From Bryobacteraceae bacterium (GTDB lineage Bacteria; Acidobacteriota; Terriglobia; Bryobacterales; Bryobacteraceae), in the NCBI GenBank assembly GCA_041394945.1, contig JAWKHH010000001.1:1054001-1118000 (forward strand): DNA of 64,000 nt. The letters are read 5' to 3'. Under the pieces are notes generated by a model that saw only the letters and a program-made list of their open reading frames with translations, was not told the origin of the DNA and ran no database searches. How positions within the stretch are numbered: the stretch's first letter is position 1; every line of letters starts with the position of its first letter. The position numbers and the translations under genes are program-made. Below are positions 17,689-25,798 of this stretch, piece after piece.

Positions 17689-19906
17689 GCCGCCACTGCC
17701 GGTGGAGGATCTCGCGAAGAGTTTTGGGCCGACGTTGCAGCATACGCCGCCTGGAGGGTGGACCCAGAGTTCGCACCACACAGGCGACAGGCTGGTGAAG
17801 ACACACTGCTGCTTTTGCGGGCAGCAATGTGGCATTCAACTCCGCGTGCGCGAAAACACGGTCATCGGATTCGAGCCGTGGGAGGATTTCCCGTTCAATC
17901 GCGGGATGCTCTGCCCAAAGGGCGTGAAGCGGTACCTGCAGGGTTCGCATCCGGACAGGCTCCTAGACCCGATGGTGCGCACGGAGACTGGTTTTCAGAA
18001 AACGTCCTGGGACGAGGCTCTCGGGTTGACGGCACGGCGCATGAAGGAGATCCAGGACCAGTATGGGCGTGATGCGGTGGCCGTACTCGGGGGGGCATCG
18101 CTGATCAGTGAAAAGTCGTATTTGTTGGGCAAGTTCGCGCGGGTCGCACTCGGCACGCGGCATATCGACTACAACGGGCGCCTCTGCATGGTCTCGGCCG
18201 GCACGGCCTATAAGCTCGCACTGGGCGTGGACCGCAATCCGAATCCTTGGTCGGATATACCGGAGGCCCAGGTGGTGATCGTCGCCGGATCGAATGTCGC
18301 TGAGTGTTTTCCGATCACGACCGATTACTTGTGGCGTATGCGCGACAACGGCGGGAAGCTGATCGTCGTGGATCCGCGCAGGACGCCTATCTGCCGGAAT
18401 GCGGATCTGTATTTGCCCGTGAAGCCGGGAATGGATACGGCTCTGTTTGCGGGCATTCTTCATGTGGTGCTGAGAGAGGGGTTGGAAGACCGCGAGTTCA
18501 TTGAGCACCACACGGTTGGCTTCGAAGCTGTGGCCGAGCATGTCAAGCAGTGGGATCCGCGCCACACCGCCGAGGCGACGGGCGTGCCGCCCGATGCGAT
18601 CGAGAAGGCGGCCCGATGGTTCGGCACCGCCGAGCGCGCCATGGCGCTGCATGCGCGGGGCATCGAGCACCATTCGCACGGCGTGGAAAACGTGCTGGCA
18701 ATCATCAATCTTTGTCTGGCCACGGGGAATATCGGGCGGCCGGGGGCAGGCCCGAATATGATTACGGGCCAGGGCAACGGCCAGGGCGGCCGCGAGCACG
18801 GCCAGAAGTGTGACCAGTTGCCCGGCCAGCGTCATATTGACGATCCGGCGGCGCGGGCTTACGTCGCCGGCGTTTGGGGCGTGGAACCGGAGTCACTGCC
18901 CCCGTCCGGCTACTCCGCCATGGAGATCGTCGAGGCGATCCACCGCGGCGAGATCAAGGCATTGCTGTCCATTTGTTTCAACCCGCTTGTCTCGCTTCCC
19001 GACGCCGGCTACATCCGCGAGGCGCTGAACAAGTTGGAGTTCTTCGGGATCATTGATTTCTTCCTTTCCGAGACCGCTCATCACGCCGATGTGGTTTTGG
19101 CTGGCAGCCTTCAAGAGGAGGAAGAAGGAATCGTCTGCTCGGGTGAAGGCAGGGTGATCAAGATCAACAAGGCTGTCGATCCGCCTGGCAATGCCTGGCC
19201 CGACTCCCGTATCATCACCGAGATCGCGAAGCGACTGGGGGCCGGAGAACGCTTCCAGTTCGCTGGAACGCGGGACATTTTCGAGGAGTTGCGGGTGGCC
19301 TCCAAAGGCGGAACCGCCGATTACTCAGGCATCACTTGGGAGCGGTTGGAGAATGAGATGGGGCTTTTCTGGCCGGTGCCGTCAGAGGACCATCCGGGCA
19401 CGCCACGGTTCTTCGAAGGCGGTCACTTCAAGCACCCCGATGGAAAAGCGCGCTTCCTCGTCACCGAAGTGAGGCCGGGTGGCGATCCGCTGGATGAGAC
19501 ATTTCCGCTGCATCTGACAACCGGGCGTGTCGTGAGCCAATTTTTGTCGGGTACGCAGACTCGCAGGATTGGTCCGCTGGTGGACCAATATCCTGAACCG
19601 CGCGCCGAGCTTCATCCCGAGCTTGCCGCGCGGCATGGAATCGCCAACGGCGACCTGGTGACAGTTACCACGCGGCGCGCCTCCATCACAGTGCCCGCTC
19701 TCGTGGTACGCACGATTCGTCCTGATACGGTCTTCATCCCGTATCACTGGCCGGGCCGCAAGAGCGCCAACGGACTCACCCATCGCACCTTGGACCCGCG
19801 AAGCAAGATCCCTGAATACAAGAGCTCAGCTTGCCGCATTGAGAAAGCGGCGCTTCCGTCCGGGATGAACGCCGACGGAAAGCTCAACGTGCTGGGGGGA
19901 AACTAG
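17681..19906 (+). CDS. Molybdopterin oxidoreductase, probable nitrate reductase catalytic subunit
   Basis: 741 residues. The N-terminus has the [4Fe-4S] motif of MopB enzymes, with cysteines in CCFCGQQCG and MLCPKGVK. It is followed by cofactor-binding segments (DPRRTPICRNADLYLPVKPG, TGNIGRPGAGPNMITGQGNGQG) and a C-terminal dinucleotide-binding domain (LTTGRVVSQFLSGTQTRR). No Tat signal is present, so it should act in the cytoplasm. AAGGAG lies 6 bases before the ATG. Its neighbours (NarK fusion, ferredoxin, Rieske) point to nitrate as substrate. The substrate is inferred from context and could differ, for example another oxyanion. Confidence 0.85.
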   Translation: MAKPPLPVEDLAKSFGPTLQHTPPGGWTQSSHHTGDRLVKTHCCFCGQQCGIQLRVRENTVIGFEPWEDFPFNRGMLCPKGVKRYLQGSHPDRLLDPMVRTETGFQKTSWDEALGLTARRMKEIQDQYGRDAVAVLGGASLISEKSYLLGKFARVALGTRHIDYNGRLCMVSAGTAYKLALGVDRNPNPWSDIPEAQVVIVAGSNVAECFPITTDYLWRMRDNGGKLIVVDPRRTPICRNADLYLPVKPGMDTALFAGILHVVLREGLEDREFIEHHTVGFEAVAEHVKQWDPRHTAEATGVPPDAIEKAARWFGTAERAMALHARGIEHHSHGVENVLAIINLCLATGNIGRPGAGPNMITGQGNGQGGREHGQKCDQLPGQRHIDDPAARAYVAGVWGVEPESLPPSGYSAMEIVEAIHRGEIKALLSICFNPLVSLPDAGYIREALNKLEFFGIIDFFLSETAHHADVVLAGSLQEEEEGIVCSGEGRVIKINKAVDPPGNAWPDSRIITEIAKRLGAGERFQFAGTRDIFEELRVASKGGTADYSGITWERLENEMGLFWPVPSEDHPGTPRFFEGGHFKHPDGKARFLVTEVRPGGDPLDETFPLHLTTGRVVSQFLSGTQTRRIGPLVDQYPEPRAELHPELAARHGIANGDLVTVTTRRASITVPALVVRTIRPDTVFIPYHWPGRKSANGLTHRTLDPRSKIPEYKSSACRIEKAALPSGMNADGKLNVLGGN

Positions 19907-19907
19907 G

Positions 19908-20492
19908 TTGTCGGGGTACGAATTCTATATCGATCCTTCGCGCTGCATCGGGTGCCAAAGTTGCGTGAATGCCTGCGGGGAGTGTGGCACGCATCGTGGC
20001 GTCTCGATGATCCACCTGGATTACATCGACCGTGAGTGGACGACCGCAACCACGCCGATGGTCTGCATGCACTGCGAAAACCCCACCTGTGCGCAGGCCT
20101 GCCCGGCGGACGCGATCAAGAAGGGAGAGGACGGGGTTGTGCGAAGCGCGTTGAAGCCGCGCTGCGTTGCCTGCTCGAATTGCGTGCTCGCGTGCCCATT
20201 CGGGGTGCCGAAGGTGCAGATCGAGATGGAATTAATGATGAAGTGCGACATGTGCTACGACCGGACTTCAGTTGGCCTACGGCCGATGTGCGCCACCGTG
20301 TGCCCGTCACAAGCGTTGCTTTACGTCACGGCGGAGGAGGCAAGGGGACTGCGGCGCGGCAATCCGGTGAACACGTTCCGGTTCGGCAATGAAGAGGTCC
20401 GCACGAAGGTGTATCTGTATCTGCCGCAGGGACAGGAGTCCCTCGAGGTGGAGGCGGACGTGGTGAATGACATCTGGAGGTCGAGCGAATGA
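19908..20492 (+). CDS. Four-cluster ferredoxin subunit (DmsB/NrfC-like)
   Basis: 194 residues with four cysteine groups of the electron-transfer subunits of molybdoenzymes: CIGCQSCVNAC, CMHCENPTCAQAC, CVACSNCVLAC and CDMCYDR...CATVC. It should wire the molybdoenzyme to the membrane. The start is TTG, one base after the previous TAG, with a GGGGGG run upstream. It overlaps the Rieske gene by 4 bases. No signal peptide is present, matching a cytoplasmic location. Confidence 0.92.
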   Translation: MSGYEFYIDPSRCIGCQSCVNACGECGTHRGVSMIHLDYIDREWTTATTPMVCMHCENPTCAQACPADAIKKGEDGVVRSALKPRCVACSNCVLACPFGVPKVQIEMELMMKCDMCYDRTSVGLRPMCATVCPSQALLYVTAEEARGLRRGNPVNTFRFGNEEVRTKVYLYLPQGQESLEVEADVVNDIWRSSE

Positions 20493-21025
20493 GGGAGAAG
20501 CCTGCATCCTGCCCGAGAGAAGCGCGGCTGTGGCGGGAGGAGTTTTCAGTGGCCGCTGGCGAACAGGGGTTCGTCGAGCGCCGTCAGTTTGGGAAGTTTC
20601 TTGTACTGACGAGCGCCGCGATGTTCGCCGGTCAATTGTGGCTACTGGCAAAGAATGCATTCTCGAAACGTGCGGAGAGCCTCTGGCCCCGGAAGGCGGT
20701 CGCGCTGGAGCGTGATCTTGCCATTGGCGAGGCCAAGGTGTTTGCATACCCCGGTCCCCAGGACAACTGCCTCCTCATCCGGCTCGGCGAGGAGCAGTTT
20801 GTCGCCTACAGCCAGAAGTGCACCCACCTCTCCTGCGCTGTTGTGTATTCGGCTCAGCGCCGGCGGCTGGAGTGTCCGTGCCATGAGGGCTATTTTTCCG
20901 TGGAGGACGGCCACGTGATCCAGGGGCCGCCACCGAGACCGCTCCCGCGCATTGAACTGGAACGCAGCGGCGGGCAACTGTACGCCAGGGGCGTGACGGT
21001 GTTTGGCGAGGAGGAGTCCCAGTGA
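20489..21025 (+). CDS. Rieske [2Fe-2S] protein with Tat-type membrane anchor
   Basis: 178 residues. Near residue 30 lies a twin-arginine-like segment (ERRQFGKF) followed by a hydrophobic helix (LVLTSAAMFAGQLWLL), as in quinol-oxidising Rieske proteins. The cluster ligands are C-x-H in CTHLSC and C-x2-H in CPCHEGYF, followed by the Pro loop GPPPRPLP. By this topology the cluster would face the outside, while the molybdoenzyme and ferredoxin are cytoplasmic. It is tightly overlapped with its neighbours (ATGA on the left, GTGA on the right), so it is part of the same operon. Confidence 0.88.
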   Translation: MREKPASCPREARLWREEFSVAAGEQGFVERRQFGKFLVLTSAAMFAGQLWLLAKNAFSKRAESLWPRKAVALERDLAIGEAKVFAYPGPQDNCLLIRLGEEQFVAYSQKCTHLSCAVVYSAQRRRLECPCHEGYFSVEDGHVIQGPPPRPLPRIELERSGGQLYARGVTVFGEEESQ

Positions 21026-21306
21026 TCCTGGAGTCCGGCAGTTCACCCGCAAGAAAGCGCGCCGCCCGAGCGATGGACGGGGCGATGATGTTGTTGATCG
21101 TGCTGCTCATCGTGCAGATCTGGCTTCTGATGGCCTCGGTGGAATCCTGGCTTGCCGGACATAGGGGTGTCGTTCTGCCCGCCGCAATCATGTCGGGAGT
21201 GCTTTTCTGCGGCTGTCTGGGATTGGTGATCCTGGCCAATCGCACTGGCAGATCGGCTGAGCCGGCGCGCACCGGCCGTCCCGCTCCGCCAACCTCAAAC
21301 GCTTGA
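21022..21306 (+). CDS. Small two-helix membrane protein of the nitrate-type operon
   Basis: 94 residues with two hydrophobic helices (about 22-42 and 52-73) and a Pro/Arg-rich tail. It starts at GTG, overlapping the Rieske stop by 4 bases. I do not recognise a functional family with certainty. Position and size suggest an accessory or assembly subunit of the membrane complex. Confidence 0.7.
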   Translation: MILESGSSPARKRAARAMDGAMMLLIVLLIVQIWLLMASVESWLAGHRGVVLPAAIMSGVLFCGCLGLVILANRTGRSAEPARTGRPAPPTSNA

Positions 21307-21321
21307 GAGAAGGAGCCGTCA

Positions 21322-21702
21322 GTGGGCGTCATACGGGTCAAGCGGATCTACGATGCCGCGGCGGACGAAGACGGAATGCGGATTCTGGTGGACCGGATTT
21401 GGCCTCGCGGGGTGAGCCGGGCCGTGGCACGGATTGATCAGTGGCCAAAAGAAACCGCCCCGAGCCATGAGCTCCGCCGCTGGTTTTCTCATGAGTCGGA
21501 GAGGTGGACTGAATTCAAACGCCGCTATTTCTCTGAATTGGACCGCAGTCCGGACGCATGGGCGCCACTCATCCAGGAATGCCGGAACGGGACCGTTACT
21601 TTGCTCTATGCTGCCAGCGACCGGTCCCAGAACAATGCGGTAGCTTTGTGTGAGTACCTTTCGGCCAACCTGGGGTTACGCGCGGAGTCGAAAGGTTCGT
21701 AA
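21322..21702 (+). CDS. DUF488-family protein
   Basis: 126 residues with the family hallmarks: RVKRIYD near the N-terminus, ILVDRIWPRG, LRRWFSHESERWTEFKRRY and VTLLYAASDRSQNNAVAL. GTG start with GAAGGAG ahead of it. DUF488 proteins have no settled role; they often sit beside redox or stress genes. It is 15 bases behind the operon above and probably belongs to it. Confidence 0.9.
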   Translation: MGVIRVKRIYDAAADEDGMRILVDRIWPRGVSRAVARIDQWPKETAPSHELRRWFSHESERWTEFKRRYFSELDRSPDAWAPLIQECRNGTVTLLYAASDRSQNNAVALCEYLSANLGLRAESKGS

Positions 21703-21870
21703 GGCGGTCGAAGTTCCGCCGGTTTCGACGCGGTGAGGTGCACGCCTCTCCACAATTGGGTGATGAGGGTTCCGCCTACATGGGCCCCGCGGCCAGTTTT
21801 GGCAACGAGCCCGACGCCGCCCAGGTTGCGGGGAGGAGCGGCGCCGCAACAGGAATAATGTGGACCGGTG

Positions 21871-22680
21871 TCACGCCGTGAGCCGGTCGCCAATGGCATC
21901 CAACAGTTTGAACAAATGCCGCTGCGCCACTTCCCCGTGCAACTCCTGCCCGGAACGAATCGCGGAGGGATCCTGCTGAAACGCTCCAGGCCCAATCTCA
22001 TTTCCGCAATGACTCAGCAGTTGCTCGACCCCGTCCTGTTTGACTTCGAGGTGGAATTGCAGGCCGAGCGCCGAGGCATGCTCGAAGACTTGCACGAGGC
22101 AGCCCTCGCTGGCGGCACGGTGGGCCGTCGCGGGCGGCAGGTCATAGGTTTCCCCGTGCCAATGGAATACCATCAGCTCATCTGGAAAGCCGTGAAGAAG
22201 ACTTTCCTCGCCAGCGGTGATGTTCACGGGAAACCAGCCGATCTCGCGGTGCGCGTTGCGGCGGACCAGCGAGCCGAGGCATTCGGCGAGCAACTGCGAT
22301 CCCAAGCAAACGCCGAGGACGAAGACCCCTTGCTGTAAACAGCGGGTGATGAGCGATTTCTCCTCGATGAGCCAGGGATGTTCGGACTCGTCGTGGACGC
22401 TCATCGGCCCGCCCATGACGGCAAGCAGGTCGAAGTCCTCCGGGACTGGGAGTGAATCGCGATCAAACAGCCGGACCACCGAGAACTGATGGCCGCGCAT
22501 CCGTGCCCAGTCCTCGATCGCGCCGGCGCCTTCGAAGGGAACATGCATCAGGCAGCGGATCCTCAATTGATCCGTGTTGCCTGGCGTCGCGGTATCCTCA
22601 CTTGGCTGCGGCGTCCATGCTCCATGAGCGACAAAGGTTGTGCTCTTATCCATGTACAACTCTATAACAGAGGCGCGCAT
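21871..22680 (-). CDS. Class I glutamine amidotransferase-like protein
   Basis: Up to 269 residues. The GATase triad is visible: nucleophile C in VLGVCLGSQLLA, H in GLQFHLEV, with acidic residues following. An oxyanion-type MGGPMSVHDE segment lies near residue 90. Relatives usually begin close to LRIRCLMHVPFEG, so the true start may be the TTG at 22566 or ATG at 22548 rather than 22680; no strong ribosome site decides this. It is convergent with the DUF488 gene. A stand-alone hydrolase or amidotransferase role is likely; the partner is unknown. Confidence 0.85.
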   Translation of the reverse strand: MRASVIELYMDKSTTFVAHGAWTPQPSEDTATPGNTDQLRIRCLMHVPFEGAGAIEDWARMRGHQFSVVRLFDRDSLPVPEDFDLLAVMGGPMSVHDESEHPWLIEEKSLITRCLQQGVFVLGVCLGSQLLAECLGSLVRRNAHREIGWFPVNITAGEESLLHGFPDELMVFHWHGETYDLPPATAHRAASEGCLVQVFEHASALGLQFHLEVKQDGVEQLLSHCGNEIGPGAFQQDPSAIRSGQELHGEVAQRHLFKLLDAIGDRLTA

Positions 22681-23153
22681 TCATAGGTTCGTCACTTCGC
22701 CGCGGCACAGGGCAGGGCGGCCATTGCAGGAGAAGGGGTAGCCAGCTTGGAACGCCGCACATTGGAGTTCCGGTGACCTGACCCATGTAAAAATCCACCC
22801 CTGGGAGATGCGCCGTCCCTGATTGAGCGAGCACCGAATCGGGTGGCTGGCGCGGTGGTCCTGATCCCTTGAAGCCGCTTGCAGCGGGCTACCGGTTCAT
22901 GCCGTACCGCCGCTGGCGCGCGGCGTGGCGAGGCGCTGGCACGTGTGGAGGACGTGGGTGGAGCGCGCAAGCGGGCGCGTCCGCGCAAGGACAAATCTCT
23001 CTCAACCACGCGACGATGGGCGACTGCCTCGGAATGGATTTGATTGGAAGAGAGCCGGCAGCGAACTGCGCTCGGATCTGGCGCAGGTGTGGCGAATCTC
23101 CGTGGCAAACCGCCGAGTCAGGGCCCGATTCTGGGACGGATGATATCGTCAGA
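22681..23153. other. Intergenic region between amidotransferase and Rrf2 genes
   Basis: About 470 bases between divergent genes; no supported coding sequence or RNA. It should contain both promoters. Confidence 0.4.
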
Positions 23154-23155
23154 AT
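23128..23155. promoter_or_regulatory. Inverted repeat over the start of the second Rrf2 gene
   Basis: ATTCTG at 23128-23133 pairs with CAGAAT at 23150-23155, spaced by 16 bases that include GACGGATGATATCGTC. The ACGGAT unit is also the repeated unit upstream of the first Rrf2 gene at 1602-1631. The repeat reaches the ATG, so binding would block expression. The assignment is tentative. Confidence 0.3.
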
Positions 23156-23630
23156 GGATATGTTGTCGACTACCTCGCAATATGCTTTGCGCGCTCTTGC
23201 CTTCATCGCCGCCAACGAAGGCGCTGAGGCGATCCTCGGCCGGAGGATTGCGAAGGAAACGGGCATCCCGCAAAATTACCTTTCCAAGATTCTGAACGAT
23301 CTCAACGGCGCGGGCATTGTCAGCGCCTCACGCGGGACAGGCGGTGGCTACCGGCTAACGGCAAGCCCGTCCTCAATCACCCTGGACCAGGTGGTAGGCG
23401 TCTTTGACCGTGATGTCGTCAATCCATGCTGCTTGCTGGGATACAAGCGTCCCTGTTCGGATGAAAACGCCTGCTCCGCGCATGCGGTTTGGAAGGCGAC
23501 GCGCGCGGCGCTGACCACATTCCTGGGTTCGACATCCCTGGCGGATATTTCCGGCGCCAGCAAGGCATCGCAGAAACCCCGGCGGCCAGCGCCGCCTCGG
23601 GTAAAACGGGCGGGTAAACCGGTCGCATAG
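23154..23630 (+). CDS. Rrf2-family transcriptional regulator (second copy)
   Basis: About 158 residues. Rrf2 winged helix (STTSQYALRALAFIA, QNYLSKILNDLNGAGIV, GGGYRLTA) followed by the iron-sulfur cysteine cluster (NPCCLLGYKRPCSDENACSAH). The start is ATG 23154 or 23160; neither has a clear ribosome site. The C-terminus is a basic Pro/Lys tail. It stands directly upstream of the multihaem cytochrome gene, which is its likely target, consistent with iron-sulfur Rrf2 proteins that sense NO or redox state. It is distinct in sequence from the copy at 1078. Confidence 0.88.
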   Translation: MDMLSTTSQYALRALAFIAANEGAEAILGRRIAKETGIPQNYLSKILNDLNGAGIVSASRGTGGGYRLTASPSSITLDQVVGVFDRDVVNPCCLLGYKRPCSDENACSAHAVWKATRAALTTFLGSTSLADISGASKASQKPRRPAPPRVKRAGKPVA

Positions 23631-23740
23631 CCGTTCGAAGGAAAACCAGGACGGCACGACTCCAGAATGACCAGGGCGGTTGCGCTGGACTGATACAATA
23701 CTTGTCCATGAATAACTAAACAATGTCTATGGAGGCCCAG

Positions 23741-25798
23741 ATGATGTCGACTCCCGTGCCCTCCCCCGGCCGCCCCGGCTCGCCTTGGAGGCTCCGCCTG
23801 GCGGTCGCCGTGCTTGGTTTCCTTGCGGCGTCGGCGGCCACCGGGTTCGCCATCCGGCTGGCCCCATTCCATGCGGTCAACCAGTGGGGTGTGCTGATTC
23901 ACACCGTTCTCGGACTGGGCTTTCTCGTTCCGACCCTCCTTTACGTAATCCGCCATTGGCGGACCTATCGAATGCAGGCTGTGTCCGACGCCTTGCTGCT
24001 CGGCTATCTCTGCTTGGCATTTCTGCTGGCCTGCCTGATCAGTGGAGTAATCGTCACGGCGCAGGCGTTGTGGACGGCACGCACCAGCGCCACGTGGCGT
24101 GATTTCCATCTGCTGACGACGGTGGGCCTGCTTGCGGCCGGAGGGGCCCACCTTGCTCTGTCCTACTGGCGGATTCGTAGGGATCAGGAGGTTGGAAACG
24201 CACGCATGGGGCTGTCCCATGCGGCGGGGTTGGCGGCAGCCGCCTGTCTCGCCGTTGGTTTGGCGGCGATGGTCCATGGCGGCAGACAACCGGTCAACCG
24301 TCTACCCGACGGCTACCGGTATCTGTACGGCGCCAACCGGCCGTTTGCGCCGAGCCTGGCCCGGACATCGACGGGCGGCGCGATCGATTCACAATCGCTG
24401 GCCGGCTCGGAGAGTTGCGGCACCACCATGTGCCATGAACAGATTGTCCGGGAGTGGGCGCCGAGCGCCCACCGCTACGCGGCGATGGACACTGTGTTTC
24501 TCGCCATCCAAGAGGTGATGGCGAAGCAAAACGGTCCTGAGTCAACCCGTTATTGCGCAGGGTGTCACGATCCGATTTCGCTGTTCTCGGGAACCAAGAA
24601 CATCTTTGTGGACAACCTGACCAGCTTGACGGGATACCAGGAGGGGATCTCGTGCCTGGTCTGCCACGCAATTCAAAAAACCGACGTCAGAGGCAATGCG
24701 AATTACACGATTGCTCAGCCCAGCGAGTATTTGTGGCAGTGGCAGACGCAGGGAGCGGGCCGGATCGCGCGGGATTTTCTAATCCGCGCCTATCCCAGGG
24801 AGCATAACCGCTTGAGCAAGCGGATGTTCAAAACGCCGGAGTTCTGCGCTGCCTGCCATAAACAGTTCATTGACCAGGAAGTGAACCGCGCCGGCTGGGT
24901 ACAGTTGCAGAACCAATACGACAACTGGGCGGCCAGTCACTGGTTCACCAAAGGGAATCCTCGCAAGACGGTGGAGTGCCGTGAATGCCACATGCCATTG
25001 GCGCCATCGCGGGATCCGGCGGCTGGGGACAGCGCCGATTATAACCGGAACGCTGGCGACAGCCAGCACCGGAGCCATCGCTTCTTGGCCGCGAATAACT
25101 TCATGCCCGCCGTGCTGAATCTGCCTGGGGCCGATGAGCACATCCGAGCCACGGAAGCCTGGTTGCGCGGAGAATTGCCCGTACCGGAGATCCGCGAAAA
25201 ATGGGCTGACGGCCCTATCGTCCAGATCGCCATTGAGGCCCCGGCCGTGGTGCGGAGCGGTGATCAGGCTTCCATTCGTGTCAGGATGTCCTCCCACAAG
25301 GTGGGTCACGATTTCCCAACAGGCCCCCTCGACATGATCCAAAGCTGGGTTCACATCACCGTTCTGGATGAGCGGGGAACCACTGTGTTTGAGTCGGGGC
25401 GGCGCGATGCGGACAACTTCATCGAGCCGGGGAGTTTTCTGTTCAAGGCGGAGCCGGTCGACCAGTTCGGAAACCTCATTGACCGCCACAACCTATGGGA
25501 GATGGTAGGCGTCCGGTATCGCAGGAGCCTGTTCCCCGGGTACGAGGACTTTGTCGAGTACACGGTGGATTGCCCATCCGGAGCTCCGGCGAAGAAGAGG
25601 AGCGGCGGACAGGATTCATTCCAGTTCACGGCGCCGGACGCAGCCACGAGCCGCAGCCTGGTGGTAACCGCCCGTCTACTCTACCGGAAGATTGACCAGT
25701 TCCTGCTGAACTACGTTGAGGGCAAGAAGTCGGCGCGGACGGCGCCCGTTGTTGAGATTGCCCGAGCCGAGCACAGCATCGAGGTGCGGCCAGAATGA
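23741..25798 (+). CDS. Membrane-anchored multihaem cytochrome c with a CX4CH haem site
   Basis: About 685 residues. The start at 23741 is chosen for GGAGG 5 bases upstream; 23744 is equally possible. Residues ~15-180 hold four to five transmembrane helices with histidines placed like a cytochrome-b-type anchor. The periplasmic part carries five haem motifs: an unusual CGTTMCH (CX4CH, ~residue 225), then CAGCH, CLVCH, CAACH and CRECH. A beta-rich C-terminal domain follows (~470-680). Probable role: quinol-linked electron transfer to a periplasmic acceptor. It follows an Rrf2 regulator and overlaps the CRTAC1-like gene (ATGA). The substrate is unknown. Confidence 0.85.
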   Translation: MMSTPVPSPGRPGSPWRLRLAVAVLGFLAASAATGFAIRLAPFHAVNQWGVLIHTVLGLGFLVPTLLYVIRHWRTYRMQAVSDALLLGYLCLAFLLACLISGVIVTAQALWTARTSATWRDFHLLTTVGLLAAGGAHLALSYWRIRRDQEVGNARMGLSHAAGLAAAACLAVGLAAMVHGGRQPVNRLPDGYRYLYGANRPFAPSLARTSTGGAIDSQSLAGSESCGTTMCHEQIVREWAPSAHRYAAMDTVFLAIQEVMAKQNGPESTRYCAGCHDPISLFSGTKNIFVDNLTSLTGYQEGISCLVCHAIQKTDVRGNANYTIAQPSEYLWQWQTQGAGRIARDFLIRAYPREHNRLSKRMFKTPEFCAACHKQFIDQEVNRAGWVQLQNQYDNWAASHWFTKGNPRKTVECRECHMPLAPSRDPAAGDSADYNRNAGDSQHRSHRFLAANNFMPAVLNLPGADEHIRATEAWLRGELPVPEIREKWADGPIVQIAIEAPAVVRSGDQASIRVRMSSHKVGHDFPTGPLDMIQSWVHITVLDERGTTVFESGRRDADNFIEPGSFLFKAEPVDQFGNLIDRHNLWEMVGVRYRRSLFPGYEDFVEYTVDCPSGAPAKKRSGGQDSFQFTAPDAATSRSLVVTARLLYRKIDQFLLNYVEGKKSARTAPVVEIARAEHSIEVRPE

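Noticed and set aside
22869..23153. N-terminal extension of the second Rrf2 protein
   Set aside because: Rrf2 homology begins at MLSTTSQYALRALAF; the ~95 upstream codons are low-complexity and would make an abnormally long protein.
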